From Terriglobales bacterium (GTDB lineage: Bacteria > Acidobacteriota > Terriglobia > Bryobacterales > Bryobacteraceae), in contig JAJFUV010000024.1 of NCBI GenBank assembly GCA_021372245.1, positions 1 to 38,286 on the forward strand: 38,286 nucleotides of DNA, in the 5' to 3' direction. The number at the start of each line of letters is the position of its first letter. Position 1 is the stretch's first letter. A program made the translations under genes and the position numbers. Shown here piece by piece: positions 26,719 to 35,351 of the stretch. The notes below the pieces were generated by a model that was not told the origin of the DNA, searched no databases, and saw only the letters and a list, made by a program, of their open reading frames with translations.

Positions 26719-27936
26719 ATGATCATACTGGTCGTCAACTGCGGCAGTTCCACGGTGAAGTGCCAGCTCATCCGGACCGGTCCGGAACAAACGCTGGCGC
26801 GCATGCTGGTAGAAGGATTGGGCAGCCAGGACACCACGGTGTCCTACGATGGCCCGGCGGGCAGGCGTAAGTACATCAAACGCATGGTCGAGCACCAGGA
26901 GGCCCTGGAGGAAATCCTTAGTGTTTTGAGCGCTCCGGACACCGGCGCATTGCGCAGCCTTGACGAGATCGAGGGAGTGGGCCACCGCGTCGTACACGGC
27001 GGCGAGAAGCTCACCGGATCGACGATCCTCACCGAGGAGGTGGCCGAGGTCATCAAGGAGGCCATCGAACTGGCGCCGCTGCATAATCCGGCGCACCTGC
27101 GCGGCTTCCGCGCGGCATCGGCGCTGCTGCCGAAAGCCGTGCAGGTGGCCGTCTTCGACACGGCATTCCACCAGACGATGCCGCCTGAAGCTTACACGTA
27201 CGGGCTGCCGCACGACTACTACACGCGCTACCGCATCCGGCGCTACGGATTCCACGGCACCTCGCACCGCTTCGTGAGCCAGCGCTTCGCCGAGATCCGG
27301 CACGCGGCGCCCGCCGATTTCAAGCTCATCACCTGCCATCTCGGCAATGGCTGCTCGGTGTGCGCGATCGACCGGGGCAGGTCGGTGGACACCTCGATGG
27401 GCTTCACGCCGCTGGAAGGGCTGCTCATGGGTACCCGGTGCGGCGACATCGACCCCGCCGTGATTCTTTACATCATGGCGCGCGAGAACGCCGGCATCCC
27501 CGAAACGGACGCCGTAATGAACTGGCGCGGCGGCCTGCTCGGCATCTCCGGCATTTCCAACGACATGCGGACGCTGATGGCGGCGCGCAAACAGGGCGAC
27601 GGCCGCGCGAAGCTGGCCATCGACGCTTTCTGCTACCGGTTGAAGAAGTACATTTCGGCCTACTTCGGCGTTCTGAACGGCGCCGACGCCATCATATTTA
27701 CTGGCGGAATCGGCGAGCATCAGCCGCTGGTGCGCGAACTCTCCTGCGCGGGGCTGGACGCGTTCGGTATCCGGATAGACGCGGAGAAGAACAACTCCGC
27801 CGTGGGCGTCGAGGCGGACATTACCGCCTCGGGCGCCGGTACCGGCGTATGGGTAATCCCTACTAATGAAGAGCTGTTGATCGCCCGCGACACAGCGCGT
27901 TGCATCCTCGACGCCAGGGAGGGAATTCATGAGTGA
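26719..27936 (+). CDS. ackA: Acetate kinase
   Basis: A 405-residue acetate kinase. The phosphate-1 motif VNCGSSTVKCQL opens the protein; FDTAFHQTMPPEAYTYGLP, RRYGFHGTSHRFVS, CHLGNGCSVCAI and IIFTGGIGEH follow in the right order. It interconverts acetyl phosphate plus ADP with acetate plus ATP. ATG 26719 is chosen by family N-terminus; the in-frame upstream 580 bp is antisense to the neighbouring gene. TATACT at 26691-26696 may be its -10 box. Its stop overlaps the next gene by 8 bp, and phosphate acetyltransferase lies two genes on. Confidence 0.95.
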   Translation: MIILVVNCGSSTVKCQLIRTGPEQTLARMLVEGLGSQDTTVSYDGPAGRRKYIKRMVEHQEALEEILSVLSAPDTGALRSLDEIEGVGHRVVHGGEKLTGSTILTEEVAEVIKEAIELAPLHNPAHLRGFRAASALLPKAVQVAVFDTAFHQTMPPEAYTYGLPHDYYTRYRIRRYGFHGTSHRFVSQRFAEIRHAAPADFKLITCHLGNGCSVCAIDRGRSVDTSMGFTPLEGLLMGTRCGDIDPAVILYIMARENAGIPETDAVMNWRGGLLGISGISNDMRTLMAARKQGDGRAKLAIDAFCYRLKKYISAYFGVLNGADAIIFTGGIGEHQPLVRELSCAGLDAFGIRIDAEKNNSAVGVEADITASGAGTGVWVIPTNEELLIARDTARCILDAREGIHE

Positions 27937-30616
27937 GTGCAAATTGAACCGCCGCGAGCTGCTTCTTGCGAGCGCAGCCGTGATACCCACGGCGAAGAGC
28001 TTCGCAATAGGGAACCGGGGCGCCGGACTGCGCCTGTGGTTGGAAAACGGACGCATCACGAAGCGCGAGTTCACGCACAAGATCGTGCGCGAAACCGTGG
28101 AGATCCCGGCGGAAGAGTTCGCCTTCGAGTTCCTGGACGGATCGAAGCTCGCCCCGGCGGACCTGCGCGCGAGCGTCGCCGGAAGCACTCCGCAACTGCT
28201 GCGGCTGCGTTACGCCGGCGAAGGTTTCGAAGTGGAGGTTCACTACACGGCGCCGCCGGACAAGGACTATCTGCGCAAGCAGATCTCGCTGCGGCGCACG
28301 ACGGGCGGCGAGCGACGGCTGGTTCGCGCTGTTTTGGAGAACTGGCGGGGCGTCGCTCGCGACTGGCAAACCATCCGCAAGGACCGTTACCCTTACGGCA
28401 GCCATCCGGTCTTCTGCGACAACATCTGGGCGGGCGTCGAATTCGTCGCCGCTTTCAATGAGGTGTCGCGCGAAGGCTTCACGCTGGCGAGCCGTCCGGG
28501 CGGCAAGCCGGTGAGCCGCGACTGGCTCGCTCTCCATTCGACGGTGGCCGGCGCCGCCACGCCCGGCCACGTTCGTGAGTCGTTTCTCGACTACATCGAG
28601 GGCATCCGCCTCTCGCCGCCGCGCATGCTCGCCTGCTACAACACGTGGTGGACGCTCACCAGCGACGACAAGCAGCCTGAAGCCACGCTCGCGCTGATGC
28701 GCACGTTCAAACAGAAACTGTTCGACACGCACGGCGTTTTCTTCGACCTGGTGGCCACCGACGCCGGCTGGAGCGACCAGCACGCCATCTGGCAGATCGA
28801 CCGGAAGAAGCTGCCCAACGGATTTCGCGACCTGCGCGAACTGGTCGAATCGGCGCACGGCAAGCTGGGCCTGTGGATCTCGCCCAGCGAAATGTATCCG
28901 AACATGTTCGACTATTCGTGGGCCGAGGCCAACGGCTACCGCATCGTGCGGCCCGCGCGGGAAGCGCGTGACAAGGGCGGCCTGGGACTGGCCGGGTTGT
29001 CGCTCGCCGATCCGCGCTATCGCGAACAGACCGTGCGGCAGATCGAGGGCCTGGTGCGTGAGGAAGGCCTGGCGCACATCAAATATGACGGATTCCTGGC
29101 CGAGGAAGACGTCCCCCACGATGGTTTGCTGCCGGGGCGGGATTCCGTCGAGCCCCTCGCCGAATATTCCCTGGAACTGCTGCGGGCGGCCAAACGGGCC
29201 AATCCCGCGCTGGTCACCGAGCCCACCTATCTCAACACGTTCGTCTGCTACATCAGCCCCTGGATGATCCGCGAGTCCGACACCTTGTGGGCCAGCGCCG
29301 GCGGCGATTCCCCGCGCGGCATGCTCCCGGCCCCGGACTATCGCGAAGCCGCCACCAGCTCGCGCGACTACTTCGTCTTCTACTCGCGCGACGAGGTATG
29401 GCTGCCGCAGAACGCCCTGCAGTATTTCGACATTGTTCATTGCAATCCGAGCGGCGGTTTTCCGAACCACGTGGCCATGGCCGTCGCGCGCGGGCGCTTC
29501 TTCATCGCCACCTACATGAACCCGCGCTACCTGGGCGAGGAGGATTATCGCGCCTACGCAGGCATGTTGAAGTGGGCGCGCGCGAGCCAGGACATCCTGC
29601 GGCGGACCACCATCGTGGCATCGAGAGTCGAAGTGGGCGAGCCGTACGCTTACGCGCACTGGCTCGACGGCCGCGGCGTTCTCACGGTGCGCAATCCATC
29701 AAACGAGACGCGCAGTTACCGGCTGGATCTCAAACGCGCGGGCGCTCCTTCCACCCTCGCAGGCGCGGTCTGCTACACGGAGTATCCATACCGGCGCGGC
29801 ATCGCCGAAGGCCTGGAGGCATCGGGCGTCATCGAGTTCGAGCTTGCCCCATGGGAGACGCTCATGCTGGAGATCCGGCCGCGCGCGGCTCTTCCCGAGC
29901 CCGTGGCGATGAATGCGCGCTGGTACCGGCGGCCGGACGGCAAGATGGGCGTCGCCCCCGCGCCCGGGACCGGCAAAGTCCGCGTTCTGTTACCGGACGG
30001 AAGCGAGCGCATCATCGAAACGGCGCCCCGCAGCGCGATTGAACTCCGCGGGAAGGTGATCGCACAATCGGTCCGTACCGCGCCGGAATCCGAATGGCTG
30101 AAGCCCTGGTTCCGCCCGCGGCGCATGAGCGACGCCGATTGGAACCGCATCAGTCAGAAATCTGAGCCCACGATTCTATTCGAGCAGGAATGCGAAGTAG
30201 AAGTTCCGGCGGATGCGTCGAAGGCCACGGTACCGCTGCTGGTGGCTTTCCCGGGCCGGCGCTTCCACCCGAGCCGCGCCGCGGCCACCGTCAACGGCCG
30301 GGCAGTGACGCTCGAACCGCGGCATTCAGCAGGCCATATCGGCTACAACATCCCGAGCACCTATTCGGCCTACGCGCAGGTTCTCCCACACGAAAACGAA
30401 TGGACCTGGTATTTGTGCGACGTCCCGCCGGGCAAGTCACGAGTTCGCTTTGAGGGGGCCGCGGCGGACCCCAAAACGCGGTTCGGGATGTGGCTCTGGG
30501 CCGAACGCGACGTGTCAGCAGCCATGACTCTCACCGGCATCGGCTGCGGCGAGCCGGCGCTGCCGGCGTACCGCGATCAAGTCGAGCGGGCCGGCATCTG
30601 CCTCAAGCGCGGATGA
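27929..30616 (+). CDS. Exported glycoside hydrolase, clan GH-D/GH36-like
   Basis: 895 residues. The N-terminus (NRRELLLASAAVIPTAKSFA) resembles a Tat signal. An N-terminal beta domain of ~230 residues leads to a TIM-barrel region: LVATDAGWSDQH, GKLGLWISPSEM, and IKYDG with K385-Y386-D387, the KxD nucleophile motif of alpha-galactosidase-like enzymes. The usual acid/base signature was not recognised, so the exact family is open. A C-terminal region (~690-895) is jelly-roll-like and may bind sugar. It overlaps the ackA stop by 8 bp, an odd partner for a fermentation gene. Substrate unknown; alpha-galactoside is only one possibility. Confidence 0.8.
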   Translation: MSECKLNRRELLLASAAVIPTAKSFAIGNRGAGLRLWLENGRITKREFTHKIVRETVEIPAEEFAFEFLDGSKLAPADLRASVAGSTPQLLRLRYAGEGFEVEVHYTAPPDKDYLRKQISLRRTTGGERRLVRAVLENWRGVARDWQTIRKDRYPYGSHPVFCDNIWAGVEFVAAFNEVSREGFTLASRPGGKPVSRDWLALHSTVAGAATPGHVRESFLDYIEGIRLSPPRMLACYNTWWTLTSDDKQPEATLALMRTFKQKLFDTHGVFFDLVATDAGWSDQHAIWQIDRKKLPNGFRDLRELVESAHGKLGLWISPSEMYPNMFDYSWAEANGYRIVRPAREARDKGGLGLAGLSLADPRYREQTVRQIEGLVREEGLAHIKYDGFLAEEDVPHDGLLPGRDSVEPLAEYSLELLRAAKRANPALVTEPTYLNTFVCYISPWMIRESDTLWASAGGDSPRGMLPAPDYREAATSSRDYFVFYSRDEVWLPQNALQYFDIVHCNPSGGFPNHVAMAVARGRFFIATYMNPRYLGEEDYRAYAGMLKWARASQDILRRTTIVASRVEVGEPYAYAHWLDGRGVLTVRNPSNETRSYRLDLKRAGAPSTLAGAVCYTEYPYRRGIAEGLEASGVIEFELAPWETLMLEIRPRAALPEPVAMNARWYRRPDGKMGVAPAPGTGKVRVLLPDGSERIIETAPRSAIELRGKVIAQSVRTAPESEWLKPWFRPRRMSDADWNRISQKSEPTILFEQECEVEVPADASKATVPLLVAFPGRRFHPSRAAATVNGRAVTLEPRHSAGHIGYNIPSTYSAYAQVLPHENEWTWYLCDVPPGKSRVRFEGAAADPKTRFGMWLWAERDVSAAMTLTGIGCGEPALPAYRDQVERAGICLKRG

Positions 30617-30623
30617 CCGGCTG

Positions 30624-30653
30624 CTGAAAGCCTGTCCCGCGTCAAAGTACAAT
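30624..30653 (+). promoter_or_regulatory. Putative promoter of phosphate acetyltransferase
   Basis: CTGAAA (30624-30629) and TACAAT (30648-30653) are separated by 18 bp. Transcription would start at about 30660, so the A of ATG 30661 would be at or next to the first base. No Shine-Dalgarno sequence fits in this space, so a leaderless message is likely. Confidence 0.5.
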
Positions 30654-30660
30654 ACAGTCT

Positions 30661-31626
30661 ATGTCCCTGCCCGAGTCCGCCGCCGCCTTTGTGACCTCAG
30701 CCGAGGAACGGCTGCGGCGTCTCAGGCCGAGGAAGCGCATCGTTTTCCCGGAAATCGGGGACCCGCGTGTCGCGTCCGCCGCGGAGAGGCTGGCGGCGAA
30801 CGGCGTCGTCGAGCCCATCCTTCTCAAGCCCGAGTCGGTGGCCATTGAAAAGTACGCCCGGATCTACTATGAGCGCCGCCGCGCCAAAGGCATCACGCAG
30901 ATGGAGGCGGCGGCCATTGCGCGCCAACCTTTGTGCCTGGCGCCCCTGATGGTGGCCGCGGGCGATGCCGACGGCTGCGTGAGCGGCGCCACCTGCAGCA
31001 CGGCCGATGTCGCCCGCGCGGCACTGCAGGTCATCGGAACGCCGCCCACCTTGCGGACCGCATCGAGTTTCTTTCTGATGTGCCTCTATAACGAGACCGT
31101 CGGCAACCGCGGGCAGCTCATGATGGCCGATTGCGGCGTGGTGATCGATCCTACCGCCATGCAACTGGCCGATATCGCCATCGCGACGGCCGCGAGCACC
31201 AACGTGCTGCTGGGCGTCGAGCCGGCCGTGGCGCTGCTGTCGTTTTCGACGAAAGGCAGCGCCAAACACAAGGAGGTTGCCAAGGTGGTGGAGGCGCTGC
31301 GCATCATTCGCGAGCGCGCGCCCGACCTGCACGTGGACGGCGAGCTGCAGTTGGACGCCGCCATCGTGCGAGAGATCGGAGAATCCAAAGCGCCCGGTTC
31401 CACCGTGGCCGGCCACGCCAACACCCTCATCTTCCCGAACCTCGCGGCGGGCAACATCGGCTACAAGCTCCTGGAGTGCATGTGCGGCGCGGCGGCTTAC
31501 GGCCCCATTCTCCAAGGCTTGACCCGGCCGGCCAACGACCTGTCGCGCGGCTGCTCGGCCGACGACGTTTACAGCGTGGCGCTGATCACGGCGCTGCAAT
31601 CGGTGCGCACGGCGGAATCCGCCTGA
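30661..31626 (+). CDS. pta: Phosphate acetyltransferase
   Basis: A 321-residue short-form Pta (no N-terminal regulatory domain). The core [18 protein letters not shown], then [26 protein letters not shown] and [22 protein letters not shown], then [12 protein letters not shown] and [17 protein letters not shown] are all characteristic. It swaps CoA and phosphate on acetyl groups, so with AckA it forms the acetate/ATP pathway. A phosphate butyryltransferase-type specificity cannot be ruled out, but the motifs fit Pta better. It is followed after 4 bp by an HDAC-fold gene. Confidence 0.93.
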   Translation: MSLPESAAAFVTSAEERLRRLRPRKRIVFPEIGDPRVASAAERLAANGVVEPILLKPESVAIEKYARIYYERRRAKGITQMEAAAIARQPLCLAPLMVAAGDADGCVSGATCSTADVARAALQVIGTPPTLRTASSFFLMCLYNETVGNRGQLMMADCGVVIDPTAMQLADIAIATAASTNVLLGVEPAVALLSFSTKGSAKHKEVAKVVEALRIIRERAPDLHVDGELQLDAAIVREIGESKAPGSTVAGHANTLIFPNLAAGNIGYKLLECMCGAAAYGPILQGLTRPANDLSRGCSADDVYSVALITALQSVRTAESA

Positions 31627-31630
31627 GGCC

Positions 31631-32566
31631 ATGCCTCGCCTGCTACCGTTCCGGCTCGTCTACAGCGAAGGCTACGACCTGAACCTGCGGGACCACGTTT
31701 TCCCCTCGTACAAGTACCGCCTGCTGCGCATTCGTTTCCTGGCCGAGAATTTCGGCGCGGAGGAAGACTTTGTAGAGCCAGAGCCGGCCTCGGTTGAGGA
31801 CTTGATGCTGGTGCACGACGCCGACTGGGTGATCCGGCTCAAGAACGGCACACTCACCTATGAGGACATCCTGAAGCTGGAGCTGCCCTACTCGCGTCAG
31901 ATGGTGAGCGGCTTCATCCTGGCCGCCGGCGGTACCACGCTGGCAGCGCGCCTGGCGCTGCGGGATCGCATCTGCTACAACGTGGGCGGCGGATTCCACC
32001 ACGCTTTCGCCGATCACGGTGAGGGCTTCTGCGCCATCAACGACGTGGCCGTGGCCATCCGGCGCCTGCAGCAGGAGGGCGCCATCGGACGGGCCCTGGT
32101 GATCGACTGCGACAACCACCACGGCAACGGCACGGCTTCCATCTTCGCCGGCGACAAGAACGTTTTCACGATCTCCCTGCACCAACTCAACAACTATCCC
32201 GCGGAGAAGCCGCCCTCGAACATCGACATCAATCTGGGGGACGGGGTGGGCGACGAGCGATACCTCATGAGCCTGCGCGACGCCTACTCGACGGCCGTGG
32301 CCGCCTTCCGGCCCAACCTGATCGCCTACGTGGCGGGCGCCGACCCATACGTCGAGGATCAACTCGGCGGACTGGGGCTGACCATCGAAGGATTGAAGGA
32401 GCGCGACCGCATCGTCTTCGAAACCGCGCTGCGCTATGGCGCGGCGGTGGTGGTGACGCTAGCCGGCGGCTACGCTTACGACGTGAACGACACCGTCACC
32501 ATCCACGCCAACACCGCCAAAGCAGCCAAGGAAGTCCTAAGCGACGCCGGCTGGCATCGAGGGTAG
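31631..32566 (+). CDS. Histone deacetylase-family enzyme
   Basis: A 311-residue arginase/deacetylase-fold protein. His-His dyad GGGFHHAFADHGEGFC; zinc ligands D161 and H163 in DCDNHHGNGT; third ligand D238 in GADPYVEDQ; and the transition-state tyrosine in LAGGYAYD. It is therefore a complete class I/II-type deacetylase (AcuC/HdaH-like). Substrates may be acetyl-lysine proteins, acetylpolyamines or others. It begins 4 bp after pta, which produces acetyl phosphate, a known non-enzymatic protein acetyl donor. Acetyl-lysine removal is thus an appealing role, by inference. Confidence 0.9.
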   Translation: MPRLLPFRLVYSEGYDLNLRDHVFPSYKYRLLRIRFLAENFGAEEDFVEPEPASVEDLMLVHDADWVIRLKNGTLTYEDILKLELPYSRQMVSGFILAAGGTTLAARLALRDRICYNVGGGFHHAFADHGEGFCAINDVAVAIRRLQQEGAIGRALVIDCDNHHGNGTASIFAGDKNVFTISLHQLNNYPAEKPPSNIDINLGDGVGDERYLMSLRDAYSTAVAAFRPNLIAYVAGADPYVEDQLGGLGLTIEGLKERDRIVFETALRYGAAVVVTLAGGYAYDVNDTVTIHANTAKAAKEVLSDAGWHRG

Positions 32567-32604
32567 GGCGGAAGGGCGGAATTCCCCGGATCGTCACTGC
32601 ACGC

Positions 32605-32991
32605 TCAATCCTGGTCGATACGAGCACCCAACGCAATGGGGAGTAGACACGGACTGGCGAACACGGCCCCAACAATTCCGGTAAACGCACCGACCGCAAA
32701 TCCTCCCCAATACAAGCCATAGAGCGCGGAACTGGCCATCGCCACGAGAATGATGACTCTAGCGATGATCGGCTCGCTGAAATAAGGCGTCAGCCGCACG
32801 AAGGCAAACACGATACCAGTCAGAGCTGCTTCCACTAACAAGAAAACAACAAGGAGTGACATCAGCCTTCCGCGCTCAGTCGCACTAATGAGTTGCCCAA
32901 CGCACAGCCAGAATCCCCAGAAGTACAATGCGCCAACCGTGCTTGCCAACGCAAGGCCGATTGGGATCATATAGCGGGGACGCTCGATCAT
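32605..32991 (-). CDS. Small four-helix membrane protein, unknown
   Basis: A 128-residue protein with about four membrane segments (IPIGLALASTVGALYFWGFW; LMSLLVVFLLVEAALTGIVF; VIILVAMASSALYGLYWGG; FTGIVGAVFASPCLLPIALG). No family was recognised. ATG 32991 is preferred over 33018 because AAGGA lies six bases upstream. It follows a secreted protein gene on the same strand and a RAYT remnant beyond that, and resembles the other RAYT-linked cargo in size and topology but not in sequence. Confidence 0.6.
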   Translation of the reverse strand: MIERPRYMIPIGLALASTVGALYFWGFWLCVGQLISATERGRLMSLLVVFLLVEAALTGIVFAFVRLTPYFSEPIIARVIILVAMASSALYGLYWGGFAVGAFTGIVGAVFASPCLLPIALGARIDQD

Positions 32992-33028
32992 TCGCTTTCC
33001 TTCTGTAAGCGGTTGCACTCTTTGCGCT

Positions 33029-33042
33029 CACGATCGATCGTG
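33029..33042. promoter_or_regulatory. Perfect 14-bp palindrome, possible operator
   Basis: CACGATCGATCGTG is self-complementary and lies in the 186-bp gap before the four-helix membrane-protein gene (start 32991, minus strand). It may be a regulator site. No matching regulator was identified. Confidence 0.3.
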
Positions 33043-33177
33043 CTAATAGTGAATGTGAATCCCATCTATGGACAGATGTGCACCGACCCAAGCTCGTTCG
33101 CCCTATCCAGGATGGCGCGCACCTTGACCTCCCGACTGCCTATCTCGACAGTCGTTGTGAATGTCCTTCCAGCAACC

Positions 33178-33648
33178 TCAGATCCCCTGCTGATTCCAGA
33201 CAAACCTATCTCCGTTCCAAATGAGAAAGCCCCCACCGGCTTCGGATTTCTCCAGATACAGGCAGTCTCGTTTGCGGCTCCCACATCGCGTGGCGGTCCC
33301 CCAAATATCGATCATGGCAAAATCATCCACAAGTGCGCCTTCTTCAACCGGAAGTGCACGTCCCGCAGCCAGGACCTCCGACTTGAGTGGAGACGCGCTG
33401 AAGCAAACCACGAAGCCCTCCTTGTGAGATTTCAATTCAGTGATCGAAACGGCATAGTCTGCAGCACCGTTCCCATCAAAATCTCCCTGTACGTAAAATG
33501 GGTTCAAACGTTTAGTGATCTGGTATCCCGGCCCCAGGCTCGTCAGGCAATCCCTCACTCTGCATGGAACGTTTTCCAGATCAATGGGAGCCGTCTTGTA
33601 TTGAGGCACTGCCGTCAGAAGCAGCCAAGTGAGTGCAGTAATCAACAT
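33178..33648 (-). CDS. Secreted protein with calcium-loop-like motif, unknown
   Basis: A 156-residue protein with a signal peptide (MLITALTWLLLTAVPQYK). The motif GDFDGNGAADYAVSI resembles FG-GAP/VCBS or EF-hand-type calcium loops (DxDxxGxxD). The rest (FVVCFSASPLKSEVLAAGRA; DDFAMIDIWGTATRCGSRKRDCLYLE; GGGFLIWNGDRFVW) is not recognised. GGAGG six bases before ATG 33648 supports the start. About 70 bp upstream lies a GGCTGTCCCCATG motif, and beyond it a RAYT 3' remnant, the same order as in the other cassettes. Confidence 0.65.
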   Translation of the reverse strand: MLITALTWLLLTAVPQYKTAPIDLENVPCRVRDCLTSLGPGYQITKRLNPFYVQGDFDGNGAADYAVSITELKSHKEGFVVCFSASPLKSEVLAAGRALPVEEGALVDDFAMIDIWGTATRCGSRKRDCLYLEKSEAGGGFLIWNGDRFVWNQQGI

Positions 33649-33772
33649 TGTTTACCTCCTTCGCAGCCGTAATCGATCAACAATGCCCACATACTCGTGA
33701 TCCTGGGACAAACAAACATGGGGACAGCCCGCGTGTTTCTGTATTGTTCACGCTGCGCCTCCTGCAAATAGA

Positions 33773-34183
33773 TTAGCTTGAGCGGAAGAATCGTGTGTCT
33801 GTTCCTGTCTGTCTGTCTTTCTTGGGCCGGCATCCTTTCCCAGGCGCGAGTTTGCGCTTCAGCGCAACCTCCGCCTGCTTCACGAATTCCACCGATCCCG
33901 CCGGACGTCCCGTATACGTGCTTGCTTGCAGCCGCCGCTCGGCTTCCGTCACCGATTCCGCCAACAGCGTTTGCCGCCGCTGTTCCACCGTGAAGCACTC
34001 ACACCACGTCGACAAATCCATCATCGCGAGCGCGCTGGCCGGGATCAACCGCACGGCTGCGCTCGACCATGGCCACTGCTCGGCGAGAGGGACTAACCCT
34101 GTGCGCACCGGATTCCGGTCCGCATACCGGACCGCCGCCCACACATGCTCCTCGCCGAGCGCGCGTGAGAAGAACCAGCAATC
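33773..34183 (-). pseudogene. RAYT transposase C-terminal half remnant
   Basis: From a stop at 34184-34186 the minus frame reads WFFSRALGEEHVWAAVRY-ADRNPVRTGLV, which contains the Y-x-x-x-NPVR signature with the catalytic tyrosine of RAYTs, then WPWSSA, and ends with ATYTGRPAGSVEF-like and a basic GCRPKKDRQTG tail (stop 33773). The N-terminal HUH half is missing, and an upstream stop (TAA) splits the frame. It belongs to a different RAYT subgroup from the remnants at 786-1480. The end motif GGGCTGTCCCCATG is at 33719-33732 (plus CATGGGGACAGCCC). Confidence 0.7.
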
Positions 34184-34247
34184 TTACCGGTGGAAGCTGG
34201 AGGAATTGGCTTTCTTGGGGACTTTGCGCGGGAGGGGGTAGACCGTC

Positions 34248-34293
34248 CGCCGGCAGGACTGCCGACGTTGCGCGCAAGACTGCGCGCTCCACG
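34248..34293. repeat. REP-like double palindrome downstream of epimerase
   Basis: CGCCGGCAG-GA-CTGCCGACG, then GCGCGCA-AGAC-TGCGCGC with tail TCCACG. The first hairpin matches 3077-3096 with one change, and the second matches 12240-12263 exactly over 24 bases. It lies 22 bp after the epimerase stop (34315), where it may also act as a terminator. Confidence 0.65.
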
Positions 34294-34314
34294 GTCAGCA
34301 GGATCAGATTCCCG

Positions 34315-35307
34315 CTAGGCGCCGACGGCTACGTGCGTCCGGGCCAGCAGGGCGTCTTCGAAGGCGTAATCCGGGTGTTTGCGGTGGTGGTTGCGGAGAT
34401 AGTCGCGGTAGGTTTCCTTCAGACCGCGGGCGAACTCGGTGGGCTTGAAGCTCAGCACGCGCTGCGCCTTGGTGACCACCTGGGTGATGGGCGGAACATC
34501 GAAATACTCGCCGAAATAGAGCGTGGGGCCCATGGTGTGTCCCCCGGCGCGCAGGATACGCTCGCGCGGGAGGCGGATGATGTTCACTTTCTTGCCGGCC
34601 GCCTCGGCGAATGCCAGCACGACCTCGGTCTGCGTGACCGGGCGCGAGTTGGCGATGTTGAAGGCGTGGCTCACCACCGACGGGTGATCCATCACGCGCA
34701 CGCAGGCCCACACCAGGTCCTTCACGAAAACGAACTGCATCAGGCGGCGTCCGTCGCCGGGCAGGATGATGGCCCTCCCGTCGCGCAGCCGGTCCCAGAA
34801 AAACGCTTCGCGGTAAAACGGATTGCCGGGTCCGTAGATAAACGGCGGCCGCAGGCTCACCACCGGGAAACCGCAGCGCTGATGCATGCGGAAAAGCAAG
34901 CGCTCACTGGTGGCCTTGTTGCGGGCATAGGCTTCGTGATAGTCGTCCGGCGCCAGAGCGTCGCCCTCGTGATGGTTCAATCCGTCGCCGTAAGCCGCCA
35001 CGCTCGATATGAAAATGTACCGCTGCAGACGGTCGCCGCAGGCCCTGGCGGCGGCATCGACGTCGGCCGCCGTGGTGCCATGTTCCCAATCGTAGGCGGT
35101 ATCGAAGACGACTTCGAACTTGCCGGAAGCGAGGGCACGAGCAAGGGCCGCGTGGTCCCTCCGGTCGCACTGGATATTCGACACTTTGCGGCCTAAGTCA
35201 TGCTCTGCCCTACGGTGCAGAACGCTGACCTCGTGCCCCGCTTTCACCAACTCCGACACCAGGAAACGCCCGACGAACGTCGTGCCGCCGATGATGACAA
35301 CTTTCAT
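34315..35307 (-). CDS. NAD-dependent epimerase/dehydratase (extended SDR)
   Basis: A 330-residue extended SDR protein. The Rossmann motif GGTTFVG lies at residues 8-14, the serine region FISSVAAYGDG near 99-109, and the active Y-x-x-x-K as YARNK. RPPFIYGPGNPFYRE and a C-terminal DVPP...FKPTEFARGLKET follow. The substrate is a nucleotide sugar or similar, not identifiable by eye. It begins 44 bp after inositol-3-phosphate synthase on the same strand, so the two may share a transcript. Confidence 0.88.
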   Translation of the reverse strand: MKVVIIGGTTFVGRFLVSELVKAGHEVSVLHRRAEHDLGRKVSNIQCDRRDHAALARALASGKFEVVFDTAYDWEHGTTAADVDAAARACGDRLQRYIFISSVAAYGDGLNHHEGDALAPDDYHEAYARNKATSERLLFRMHQRCGFPVVSLRPPFIYGPGNPFYREAFFWDRLRDGRAIILPGDGRRLMQFVFVKDLVWACVRVMDHPSVVSHAFNIANSRPVTQTEVVLAFAEAAGKKVNIIRLPRERILRAGGHTMGPTLYFGEYFDVPPITQVVTKAQRVLSFKPTEFARGLKETYRDYLRNHHRKHPDYAFEDALLARTHVAVGA

Positions 35308-35351
35308 TTATCTGTTCGAGCCCAATTGGAAGTCAACCGCCCCTACGTGTA

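Noticed and set aside
26626..28188. 520-residue open frame on the minus strand
   Set aside because: Antisense to acetate kinase and the start of the glycosidase gene; no motif.
27863..29659. 598-residue open frame on the minus strand
   Set aside because: Antisense to the GH-D-like glycosidase gene, which has clear motifs and a signal peptide; the frame shows no family features.
33795..34241. 148-residue open frame on the plus strand opposite the RAYT remnant
   Set aside because: The minus strand carries the NPVR and WPWSSA transposase signatures; the plus frame has no family resemblance.
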